Made by a program: the position numbers and the translations under genes
Source of the DNA: an uncultured Methanobrevibacter sp.
Lineage (GTDB): Archaea > Methanobacteriota > Methanobacteria > Methanobacteriales > Methanobacteriaceae
Reading direction: 5' to 3'
Assembly (NCBI GenBank): GCA_902795935.1
Contig: CADBMS010000019.1
Coordinates: 1-24,473 of the forward strand
Length of the DNA stretch: 24,473 bases
Shown here: in pieces, positions 16,527 to 24,473 of the stretch
Layout of the letters: the number at the start of each line of letters is the position of its first letter
Numbering within the stretch: the stretch's first letter is position 1
The notes under the pieces: model-generated
Databases searched by the model: none
What the model saw: only the letters and a program-made list of their open reading frames with translations
Told to the model about the DNA's origin: nothing

Positions 16527-18074
16527 ATGAAAAGAAATGCATGGGGAGTAGTAGACGCGTTTTTTAATAAACACAATTTAGTAGATCACCATATCAAATC
16601 ATATAATGATTTTGTAAATCATAGAATACAGGATATTATTGATTTTTCAGACACTATTGAATTGGAACAAGGTAAATATACTGTAGAAACAGGAAAATTA
16701 ACAATAAAATCACCATATACTCGTGAAGCAGATGGTTCACATAGTGATATATTTCCAACAGAAGCTAGATTAAGAAATTTAACTTATTCAGCTCATATGT
16801 ATTTACAAATGAGATTAAATAAAATTGATGAACCTGAACCAGATTTTGAAGAGGTGTATATTGGTGAGTTACCATTAATGTTAAAATCAAATATATGTCA
16901 TTTAAATGGGTTATCAAAAGATGAACTAGTTGAAAAAGGTGAAGACCCTCAAGATCCTGGAGGTTACTTCATAGTTAATGGTTCTGAAAGAGCGATTGTT
17001 ACGATGGAAGAAATAGCACCTAATAAAATAATACTTGAAAGAATAGGTGAAAAAGAAGAAAGAAGAGCAAGAGCAATAGTAACTTCAATAAAAAGTGGAT
17101 TTAGAGCAAGAATTTCATTAGAATACAGAAAACCAAGAAAAACTGGTGTATTTTTAAGAATTTCATTCCCATATGTGCCGGGTGAAATACCATTAGTCGT
17201 ACTACTAAGAGCACTTGGACTATCTACAGATCAAGATATTATTACACATATTTCTGATAATTTTAATTATCAAATGATTATAGCAGATGATATGCAAGTT
17301 TCAGAACCTGATCTCAAATTTGAACAAGAAGAAATGGATAAACTTTCTTCAAAAGAAGAAAAAGATGCATATTTAACTCAACGTGCAGTAAGATATATTG
17401 GTAACAGAGTAGCAAAAGGAATGACTGAAGAGTATCGTATTAAACGTGCAGAAGATGTTATAGATGGATATTTATTGCCTCACATTGGTGTAGATCCAGA
17501 AAATAGATATGAAAAAGCAGTTTACCTTGCAGAAATGTGTGAAATGTTACTACAAGTAATTAATGAAGAAAGAGAACCTCATGACAAGGACCATTACACT
17601 AACAAACGATTAAGGGTATCTGGAGATTTAATGGAAGATCTATTTAGAACTGCATTTTCAAATTTAACAAGAGATATGTCTTATCAATTAGAAAGAAGTT
17701 TCACTAGAGGAAAAGAACCTTCAGTAAAACAAGCAGTGCGATCTGATGTATTAACAGAAAATATAAAACATGCAATAGCAACAGGTAATTGGACTGGTGG
17801 AAGAGCTGGTGTAAGTCAATTATTAGATAGAACAAGTTATATGGGTACATTATCTCATATGCGACGTGTTGTATCACCATTAAGCAGAAGTCAGCCTCAT
17901 TTTGAAGCAAGGGATTTACATCCAACACAATTTGGTAAAATATGTCCAAATGAAACACCAGAAGGACCAAATTGTGGATTAGTAAAAAATTTAGCATTAA
18001 TGACAAAAATCTCTGAAGGATCTGATCCAAAAGAAATCGAAGAAATTATTAGGCAAATGGAGGTTCTAAACTAA
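16527..18074 (+). CDS. rpoB2: DNA-directed RNA polymerase subunit B'' (N-terminal half of B)
   Basis: Amino-terminal half of the second-largest polymerase subunit, which is split in methanogens. The product is 515 residues. It opens with the NAWGVVDAFFNKHNLVDHHI region and includes GGYFIVNGSERAI (about 150-162). It ends after the fork region HPTQFGKICPNETPEGPNCG (465-484), equivalent to the bacterial rifampicin-pocket segment. GGAGG lies 6 bases before the ATG. rpoB1 starts 50 bases downstream with its own ribosome binding site, so the split is a gene organisation, not a frameshift. A perfect palindrome covers the stop codon. Confidence 0.97.
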   Translation: MKRNAWGVVDAFFNKHNLVDHHIKSYNDFVNHRIQDIIDFSDTIELEQGKYTVETGKLTIKSPYTREADGSHSDIFPTEARLRNLTYSAHMYLQMRLNKIDEPEPDFEEVYIGELPLMLKSNICHLNGLSKDELVEKGEDPQDPGGYFIVNGSERAIVTMEEIAPNKIILERIGEKEERRARAIVTSIKSGFRARISLEYRKPRKTGVFLRISFPYVPGEIPLVVLLRALGLSTDQDIITHISDNFNYQMIIADDMQVSEPDLKFEQEEMDKLSSKEEKDAYLTQRAVRYIGNRVAKGMTEEYRIKRAEDVIDGYLLPHIGVDPENRYEKAVYLAEMCEMLLQVINEEREPHDKDHYTNKRLRVSGDLMEDLFRTAFSNLTRDMSYQLERSFTRGKEPSVKQAVRSDVLTENIKHAIATGNWTGGRAGVSQLLDRTSYMGTLSHMRRVVSPLSRSQPHFEARDLHPTQFGKICPNETPEGPNCGLVKNLALMTKISEGSDPKEIEEIIRQMEVLN

Positions 18075-18090
18075 GAATTTAAATTCTTAG
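18071..18090 (+). promoter_or_regulatory. Perfect 20-bp palindrome in the rpoB2-rpoB1 gap
   Basis: CTAAGAATTTAAATTCTTAG is its own reverse complement and contains the rpoB2 stop codon (18072-18074). As RNA it would fold into a 7-8 bp stem with a tiny AU loop. T-rich sequence follows (about 18095-18109), then the rpoB1 ribosome binding site TTGGAGG. It looks like a terminator or attenuator inside the operon. It could also be an RNA-processing or translation-coupling element. Confidence 0.6.
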
Positions 18091-18124
18091 AATTACTTTT
18101 AATTTTTATCTTGGAGGCTAATTC

Positions 18125-19936
18125 GTGAGTAAAGCTAAAATTTACATAAACGGGAAACTCATAGGAACATGTGATGAGCCAGAAGATTTTGTAACTGAAA
18201 TGAGGGAAAAACGAAGAATTGGTGAAATTTCGTATGAAATGAACATCACATATTACCCAGAAAATGATGAAATTTATATATTTAATGATCCTGGGCGTGC
18301 AAGACGGCCATTAATATTAGTTGAAAAGGGTGTGCCATTATTAACGGATAATCATATACAAATGATTGAAGATGGTGAATTAATTTGGGAAGATCTTTTA
18401 ACACAAGGAATTATAGAATATCTTGATGCAGAAGAAGAAGAAAATGCATATATAGCTATGTCTATTAATGATTTAAATGAAAGACATACTCATCTTGAAA
18501 TAGATCCATCAACAATGCTTGGAATTTGTGCAGGAATTATTCCATTCTCAAATCACAATTCATCACCAAGGAATACTATGGAATCTGGTATGACTAAACA
18601 AGCATTAGGTTTGTATGTGTCTAATTATTCAATGAGAACTGATACAAGAGCACATCTTTTACATCATCCACAAGTACCTTTAGTTAAAACAAAAATTATT
18701 GATGCCTCAGGTTATGATGAAAGACCATCTGGACAAAATTTTGTTGTAGCCTTAATGTCTTTTGAAGGGTATAATATGGAAGATGCGCTTATTTTAAATA
18801 AAGCATCTATAGAAAGAGGATTATCCAGATCATCATTTTTCAGATCATATGAAGCATCAGAGAGAAGATATCCTGGTGGACAAGAAGATAAATTTGAAAT
18901 ACCTGAAAAAGGTGTTAGAGGATATCGTTCAGAAGAGTTATATCGACATCTTGATGAAGATGGTGTAGTAAATCCAGAATCACAAGTAAGTTCTGGGGAT
19001 GTGTTAATAGGTAAAACTTCACCACCAAGATTTTTAGAAGAAATTGATGAATTTGGTACTGTTGCTGAAAGAAGAAGAGAAACATCAGTAACAGTTAGAC
19101 ACGGAGAAAAAGGTGTTGTGGATGCAGTATTATTAACTGAAACTGTAGAAGGTAGTAGGTTAGCAAAAATAAGAGTACGTGATACTAGACAACCTGAATT
19201 TGGAGATAAATTTGCATCAAGACATGGACAAAAAGGAGTTGTTGGATTAATAGTATCTCAAGAAGACATGCCTTTTACAGAAGATGGTGTTGTACCAGAT
19301 CTTATAGTTAATGCGCATGCTATCCCATCAAGGATGTCTGTAGGGCAAGTATTGGAGATGGTTGGTGGAAAAGCAGGATGTATGGAAGGTAAACGAATAG
19401 ATGGAACTCCATTTACGGGTGAAACTGAATATAATATTAGAGATGCACTTAAAAAGAATGGTTTTGAAACAGCAGGTGTGGAAACATTATATAATGGGTC
19501 ATCTGGTGAAAAAATCGAAGCAGAAATATTTGTAGGTGTGGCATATTACCAAAAACTCCATCATATGACAACAGATAAAGTTTATGCAAGATCTAGAGGT
19601 CCGGTACAGGTATTAACTAGGCAACCTACTGAAGGAAGAGCTAGAGAAGGTGGTTTAAGATTCGGAGAAATGGAAAGAGATTGCCTTATTGCTCATGGAG
19701 CTGCATTAGCATTAAAAGAAAGATTATTAGATGAATCTGATAAATATACTGCAGTAATTTGTGATGAATGTGGAATGATAGCAGTAGAAGATTATGTAAG
19801 AGATAAAAAATACTGTCCGTTGTGTGGGGATTCTGAATCATTCCCTGTAGAAATATCTTATGCATTCAAATTATTACTTGATGAACTTAAAAGTTTATGC
19901 ATCTTCCCTAAATTAATCTTAGAAGATAAAGCATAA
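18125..19936 (+). CDS. rpoB1: DNA-directed RNA polymerase subunit B' (C-terminal half of B)
   Basis: Carboxy-terminal half of the B subunit, contributing to the active centre and RNA exit channel. The product is 603 residues from GTG 18125, with TTGGAGG just upstream. Visible motifs are MEDALIL (218-224), GDKFASRHGQKG (360-371) and the C-terminal VYARSRGPVQVLTRQPTEGR clamp-anchor region. Zinc-binding Cys546, Cys549, Cys564 and Cys567 lie in CDEC and CPLC. All are intact. rpoA1 follows after 86 bases. Confidence 0.97.
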   Translation: MSKAKIYINGKLIGTCDEPEDFVTEMREKRRIGEISYEMNITYYPENDEIYIFNDPGRARRPLILVEKGVPLLTDNHIQMIEDGELIWEDLLTQGIIEYLDAEEEENAYIAMSINDLNERHTHLEIDPSTMLGICAGIIPFSNHNSSPRNTMESGMTKQALGLYVSNYSMRTDTRAHLLHHPQVPLVKTKIIDASGYDERPSGQNFVVALMSFEGYNMEDALILNKASIERGLSRSSFFRSYEASERRYPGGQEDKFEIPEKGVRGYRSEELYRHLDEDGVVNPESQVSSGDVLIGKTSPPRFLEEIDEFGTVAERRRETSVTVRHGEKGVVDAVLLTETVEGSRLAKIRVRDTRQPEFGDKFASRHGQKGVVGLIVSQEDMPFTEDGVVPDLIVNAHAIPSRMSVGQVLEMVGGKAGCMEGKRIDGTPFTGETEYNIRDALKKNGFETAGVETLYNGSSGEKIEAEIFVGVAYYQKLHHMTTDKVYARSRGPVQVLTRQPTEGRAREGGLRFGEMERDCLIAHGAALALKERLLDESDKYTAVICDECGMIAVEDYVRDKKYCPLCGDSESFPVEISYAFKLLLDELKSLCIFPKLILEDKA

Positions 19937-20022
19937 TTATTATAAAATTAACTTAAACACGGGAAAAGAATTGATAAACAAAAAAATAAATTAAAAATAA
20001 GATTTGTATAGGAGAGAAAACT

Positions 20023-22689
20023 TTGACAGGAATTTTAAAGAAAATCGCTCAAATTGATTTTGGATTAATGTCTCCTGAAGATATAAGAAAAATGTCTGTA
20101 ACAAGAATCATCACACCAGATACATATGATGAAGATGGTTACCCTATTGAAAATGGATTAATGGATCCTCGTTTAGGAGTTATAGATCCAAGTTTAAAAT
20201 GTAAAACTTGTGGTTCTAAAGGTGGAGATTGTCAAGGACACTTTGGTCATATTAACTTTGCAAGACCAGTAATTCATGTAGGGTTTGCAGATGTAATCCA
20301 TAAAATTTTACGTTCAACTTGTAATACTTGTGGAAGAGTTCTTTTATCTGAAGATAAGATTGAAGAATATAGGGCTAAATTTAAATTAATGATGGAAAAT
20401 GAGGAAAGTTTAACTGGAATCATCAAGGAAGTGTATGATGAAGCTAGAGTAGATACTTGTCCTCATTGTGGAGAAGAACAAGAGGTTATCTCTATTGATA
20501 AACCAGTTTCAATAGTGCAGGGAGATTATAAATTAACACCTAGTGAAGTAAGAGAAAAATTAGAAAGAATAACAGATTCTGATGCTTTAATATTGGGTGT
20601 TAATGCAGAACTTAATGAATTCGAACAAAGAGTAGCAAGGCCAGAATGGATGATTTTAACAGTATTACCCGTACCTCCAGTAACTGTAAGGCCATCAATA
20701 ACATTAGAAACTGGTGAAAGATCAGAAGATGATTTAACACATAAATTGGTTGATATTCTCCGTATAAATCAAAGATTAAAAGAAAATATGGGTGCTGGAG
20801 CACCTCAATTAATTGTTGAAGATTTATGGGAATTATTACAATATCATGTTACAACTTATTTTGATAATGAAGCTAGTGGAGTACCACCTGCAAGACACAG
20901 ATCAGGCAGACCGTTAAAAACTTTAGCTCAACGTTTAAAAGGAAAAGAAGGTCGCTTTAGAAGTAATTTATCTGGTAAAAGAGTTAATTTTTCTGCACGT
21001 ACCGTTATTTCTCCAGATCCTAATATAAGTATTAATGAAGTTGGTGTACCAGAAATTATTGCAACTGAAGTAACAGTACCTGCAAAAGTAACTGAATGGA
21101 ATTTAAAAGAAATGCAGGAATATATTAATAATGGTCCTAATAAACATCCTGGTGCTAATTATTTAATAAGGCCAGATGGAAGAAAAATTCGTATATCTGA
21201 AGAGATTAAAGAAACTGTTGCAGAAAATTTAGAAACTAATTTCTTAGAATATCAAGAAAAAGGTGGAACTGGTTCATATATTGTTGAAAGACATTTAAAA
21301 GATGGTGACATTGTATTATTTAACAGACAACCTTCACTTCACAGAATGTCTATGATGGCTCATGAAGTAAGAGTTTTGCCTTATAAAACTTTTAGATTAA
21401 ACTTATGTGTATGTCCTCCATATAATGCTGATTTTGATGGGGACGAAATGAATATGCATGTTTTCCAAACAGAGGAATCTCGTGCAGAAGCAAAATCATT
21501 AATGAGGGTTCAAGAACATATTTTATCACCAAGGTTCGGTGGGCCAATTATTGGAGCTATACATGATCATATTTCCGGAGCTTATCTTTTAACAAGAAAG
21601 CAAGCAACATTCACTGAAGATCAAGTTTTTCAAATTTTAAAGAAGGCAAAAATACCATTACCAGATAAAACTGGAGAACTTTGGACTGGTAAAAAATTAT
21701 TCAGTACTATACTGCCAGATGATTTAAATATGGTTTATCATGCAGAAATTTGTCGTAAATGTGATGAATGTAAACAAAAAGAATGTGAATATGAAGCATA
21801 TGTGACAATTGAAAATGGTGAATTAACTAATGGAGTTATTGATGAAAAAGCATATGGTGCATTCTCTGGTAAAATATTAGATCATATTGTTAAAGAATAC
21901 AGTACTGATAAAGCAAGAGAATTTTTAGATTACTCGACTAAACTAGCAGTATCTGGAATTATGAAAGCTGGAATCACAACTAGTTTAAATGATGAAGAAA
22001 TTCCTGATGAAGCAAAAGAAAGAATTGCTGCAAACTTGAACAAAGCAATTGAAAAAGTAGATCAATTAGCAGAAGCTTATAAAGAAGGATTTTTAGAAGC
22101 ATTACCTGGACGTAGTTTGGAAGAAACATTAGAAATGCGAATAATGCAAGTTTTAGGTGAAGCTAGGGATAAATCTGGTGCGATTGCAGAAAGTTTTTTC
22201 AGTATGGAGGAAAATCATTCTGTAGTAATGGCAAATACTGGTGCAAGAGCATCAATGTTGAACTTAACTCAAATTACTGCATGTGTAGGACAACAAGCAG
22301 TTAGGGGTGGACGTATCTATAGAGGATATAACAATAGGACTTTACCTCACTTTGAGAAAGGTGAGTTAGGTGCAAAAGCGCATGGTTTTGTATATTCCAG
22401 TTATAAGGAAGGTTTAGACCCAATAGAATTTTTCTTCCATGCAATGGGTGGAAGAGAAGGATTAGTTGATACTGCTATTCGTACAGCTCAAAGTGGATAT
22501 ATGCAAAGAAGACTTGTAAATGCACTTCAAGATTTAAATGTTAAATCAGATGGCCGAGTCACAGATAATAGAGGTTTTATTATACAAACACAATTTGGTG
22601 AGGACTCTGTTGATCCTGCAAAAAGTGATTATGGAAATATCGTAGATTTAAACAAATTAGTTGACGAAATACGATTAAAAGGTAAATAA
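20023..22689 (+). CDS. rpoA1: DNA-directed RNA polymerase subunit A' (N-terminal part of A)
   Basis: Main part of the largest polymerase subunit, carrying the catalytic Mg2+ site. The product is 888 residues from a TTG start (TTGACAGG); AGGAGAG about 7 bases upstream supports it and no in-frame ATG fits the N-terminus better. The clamp zinc sites are Cys60, Cys63, Cys70, His73 and Cys100, Cys103, Cys146, Cys149. The catalytic loop NADFDGD has Asp470, Asp472 and Asp474. GKEGRFRSNLSGKRVNFSAR and FNRQPSLHRMSMM are intact. A further cysteine group lies at Cys577, 580, 583 and 588. The chain ends at the usual A'/A'' break, with rpoA2 starting 13 bases later. Confidence 0.97.
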   Translation: MTGILKKIAQIDFGLMSPEDIRKMSVTRIITPDTYDEDGYPIENGLMDPRLGVIDPSLKCKTCGSKGGDCQGHFGHINFARPVIHVGFADVIHKILRSTCNTCGRVLLSEDKIEEYRAKFKLMMENEESLTGIIKEVYDEARVDTCPHCGEEQEVISIDKPVSIVQGDYKLTPSEVREKLERITDSDALILGVNAELNEFEQRVARPEWMILTVLPVPPVTVRPSITLETGERSEDDLTHKLVDILRINQRLKENMGAGAPQLIVEDLWELLQYHVTTYFDNEASGVPPARHRSGRPLKTLAQRLKGKEGRFRSNLSGKRVNFSARTVISPDPNISINEVGVPEIIATEVTVPAKVTEWNLKEMQEYINNGPNKHPGANYLIRPDGRKIRISEEIKETVAENLETNFLEYQEKGGTGSYIVERHLKDGDIVLFNRQPSLHRMSMMAHEVRVLPYKTFRLNLCVCPPYNADFDGDEMNMHVFQTEESRAEAKSLMRVQEHILSPRFGGPIIGAIHDHISGAYLLTRKQATFTEDQVFQILKKAKIPLPDKTGELWTGKKLFSTILPDDLNMVYHAEICRKCDECKQKECEYEAYVTIENGELTNGVIDEKAYGAFSGKILDHIVKEYSTDKAREFLDYSTKLAVSGIMKAGITTSLNDEEIPDEAKERIAANLNKAIEKVDQLAEAYKEGFLEALPGRSLEETLEMRIMQVLGEARDKSGAIAESFFSMEENHSVVMANTGARASMLNLTQITACVGQQAVRGGRIYRGYNNRTLPHFEKGELGAKAHGFVYSSYKEGLDPIEFFFHAMGGREGLVDTAIRTAQSGYMQRRLVNALQDLNVKSDGRVTDNRGFIIQTQFGEDSVDPAKSDYGNIVDLNKLVDEIRLKGK

Positions 22690-22702
22690 AGTGGTGTTTT
22701 TT

Positions 22703-24473
22703 ATGGCAGATAAAGCTAAGAAGAAAAAATTAACTGAAAAACAAGATTTGATAAGAGAAGTAGTTAAAGACTTAAACACCACATTTTCTGAGAATATTAT
22801 TGAAAAATATGCTAAACAAAAGAAATTTAATGAAAACAATATTCTTAATGATGTTTATGATTTAAAAATAAAAGAAACTTGTAAACAGGTTAAAGCAGGA
22901 AAAGACTTAAAAAGTGAAGAAAGATTAACTTTAATACGAGAAATGGGTATAAAAAATAATTTCAATGATGATCAATTGAAAAAAATAATATTATTTAAAG
23001 ATACTCTTAAAAAATATGCAAATAAATCTAAAAAACCCAAAATAATTGCATTAATTATGAAATTAGGTATGGTGTTATCTGAAACTTCTTCTGAAGAGAA
23101 AGAGTGTGTAATTAATATTGTTAGAAAATTTTTAAGAGATAAACTTGATGATGATGGTGTTGTACTTAAAAAAGAGTATTTTACTAATGGTTTAATAGAA
23201 ATCGATAAATATATAATATCCAATATTGAATATTACTCTGAATTAGATGATTTATTCGCTGATGTTGAAATTTTCTATTATTATCTTTCTTTATTATATA
23301 TTAAATTTACAAAAGAAGAAGCAAATTTCTCGGAAGAACATGTATGTCAAGTTTTCCAAGATATATTATCTGGGGATAAAGTAAGTCTGCATTTATATGA
23401 GAATTATTTATATTATGAAAAAGTTTCTGATATTTGTGAAGAACATAGTCTTAAATTGACTGATGAATTCAAAGAATATATTTCATTTGTATTTACAGAA
23501 AAATCATATGATGAAGAATCAATTAAAACATTGTTAATTAAATGCTCTGAAGTAGAAGTAATTATGAAAAAGAAAAGAGCTAATTTACCTCTCAAGGTCA
23601 TTCATGATATTGCCAATTTGGCTATAAAACGAGATTTATCTGAAGATGAGCTCGATGAATTAATCAAACAAGTTAAAAAAGCTTATTCAAGAGCTAAAGT
23701 TGAGTATGGTGAGGCGGTTGGAACTGTTGCAGCTCAATCTGTAGGTGAACCAGGTACTCAGATGACTATGCGTACTTTTCACTATGCTGGAGTAGCTGAG
23801 CTTGATGTTACATTAGGTCTACCAAGACTCATTGAAATTGTAGATGCTAGAAAAAAGATTTCTACTCCTACAATGGCTATTTACTTTGATGATGAATTCA
23901 AAAATGACGAAGAATTTGTTAGAACAATCGCTAATGAAATCGGTAAAAGTACTGTTAATGATATTCTTAAATCTCAAATTAAGTTAGATTATGCAGAAAT
24001 GACTGTTACTGTTGAACTTGACTTAGATAAAATAGAAGAAAAAAGGTTAGATTTAGATAAAATTTTAGCAGTTGTGGAAAAAGCTTTTAAGAAAGTAAGT
24101 AGAGATAACAATATACTAACTTTTGAACCCGCAAAACCAACTATTCGTGAACTACGATTATTGGCAGATAAGATTAGAGATTTGCAAATTAGTGGTATTA
24201 AAAATATTGGTCGGGTAGTTATTCGTAAAGAAGATGAATGGGTTATTCACACTGAAGGTTCTAATTTAGGTGCTGTTCTTAAAAAAGTAGGTGTGGATAA
24301 AGTTAGAACTACAACCAATGATATTCATGAAGTTGAAAAAGTTTTAGGCGTTGAAGCCGCTAGAAATGCTATCATTAAAGAAGCACAAGAAACTATGGAA
24401 GGTCAAGGGCTCACGGTTGATGTTCGTCATATTATGCTTGTTGCTGACATGATGACTGCTGATGGTTCTGTTA
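22703..24473 (+). CDS. rpoA2: DNA-directed RNA polymerase subunit A'' with large N-terminal extension (3' end beyond window)
   Basis: Carboxy-terminal part of the largest polymerase subunit, including the trigger loop. I translated one unbroken frame from ATG 22703 (GTGGTG 6 bases upstream) to the window edge: 590 codons without a stop. From about residue 288 it is ordinary A'': LPLKVIHDIAN, YGEAVGTVAAQSVGEPGTQMT (335-355), FHYAGVAELDVTLGLPRLIE, and then the jaw and cleft parts. Residues 1-287 match nothing I know in A'' proteins. They are Lys/Glu/Asp/Tyr-rich, probably mostly helical, with five scattered Cys but no metal-site pairs, no intein motifs and no signal peptide. Codon use and base composition resemble the rest of the operon. 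An internal ATG at 23564 would give a normal-sized A'' but has no convincing ribosome binding site. Confidence 0.93.
   Translation, partial: MADKAKKKKLTEKQDLIREVVKDLNTTFSENIIEKYAKQKKFNENNILNDVYDLKIKETCKQVKAGKDLKSEERLTLIREMGIKNNFNDDQLKKIILFKDTLKKYANKSKKPKIIALIMKLGMVLSETSSEEKECVINIVRKFLRDKLDDDGVVLKKEYFTNGLIEIDKYIISNIEYYSELDDLFADVEIFYYYLSLLYIKFTKEEANFSEEHVCQVFQDILSGDKVSLHLYENYLYYEKVSDICEEHSLKLTDEFKEYISFVFTEKSYDEESIKTLLIKCSEVEVIMKKKRANLPLKVIHDIANLAIKRDLSEDELDELIKQVKKAYSRAKVEYGEAVGTVAAQSVGEPGTQMTMRTFHYAGVAELDVTLGLPRLIEIVDARKKISTPTMAIYFDDEFKNDEEFVRTIANEIGKSTVNDILKSQIKLDYAEMTVTVELDLDKIEEKRLDLDKILAVVEKAFKKVSRDNNILTFEPAKPTIRELRLLADKIRDLQISGIKNIGRVVIRKEDEWVIHTEGSNLGAVLKKVGVDKVRTTTNDIHEVEKVLGVEAARNAIIKEAQETMEGQGLTVDVRHIMLVADMMTADGSV

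Noticed and set aside
18060..18127. Frameshift or broken rpoB
   Set aside because: The B''/B' split is the normal methanogen arrangement; each half has its own start and ribosome binding site and the conserved motifs are complete.
22703..23563. Intein in rpoA2
   Set aside because: The extra segment is N-terminal, not inserted in a conserved motif. It lacks a Cys/Ser first residue and the terminal His-Asn of inteins, and shows no homing-endonuclease motif.

Overview
The window is chromosomal DNA from a very AT-rich methanogenic archaeon of the order Methanobacteriales; Methanosphaera or Methanobrevibacter is most likely, though the genus is inferred and not proven. The evidence is archaeal lipid enzymes (archaetidylserine synthase and decarboxylase), a methanopterin-biosynthesis aldolase (MptD), archaeal Taw1 for wyosine tRNA modification, an archaeal-type short triosephosphate isomerase, a four-subunit ferredoxin-dependent 2-oxoglutarate oxidoreductase, and an RNA polymerase whose two largest subunits are split (B''/B' and A'/A''). 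I see no transposon, phage, integrase or CRISPR array.

Layout. Positions 100-1788 hold two polar-lipid head-group genes (asd, pssA). pssA overlaps a DUF515-type membrane protein, which is followed by a secreted, C-terminally anchored protein and a sortase (to 5244), so the left end is a cell-envelope neighbourhood. mptD (5318-5701) is a lone cofactor gene. 5833-8576 is the compact korDABC operon, followed by sucC (8771-9880); together they link succinyl-CoA and 2-oxoglutarate in the incomplete reductive TCA branch that supplies glutamate. Three genes then lie on the minus strand: an unrecognised polytopic membrane protein, a secreted DUF1002 protein, and taw1. Divergent from taw1, tpiA and pgk form a gluconeogenesis/glycolysis pair (13293-15256).

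The right part is the information-processing block. It has five tRNA genes (Thr, Pro, Tyr, Asp, Lys), then rpoH, rpoB2, rpoB1, rpoA1 and the start of rpoA2, which runs off the window end. rpoH follows tRNA-Lys so closely that they are probably co-transcribed.

Most notable points. (1) The rpoA2 reading frame carries about 287 residues of unrecognised, charged, probably helical sequence before the usual A'' start. (2) The DUF515 protein shows a CpaB/RcpC-like pattern and sits beside a sortase and its likely substrate. (3) Several genes end in perfect hairpins followed by T runs, like bacterial intrinsic terminators, which is unexpected for an archaeon. (4) A perfect 20-bp palindrome overlaps the rpoB2 stop codon inside the polymerase operon. 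No intergenic stretch exceeds about 260 bases.
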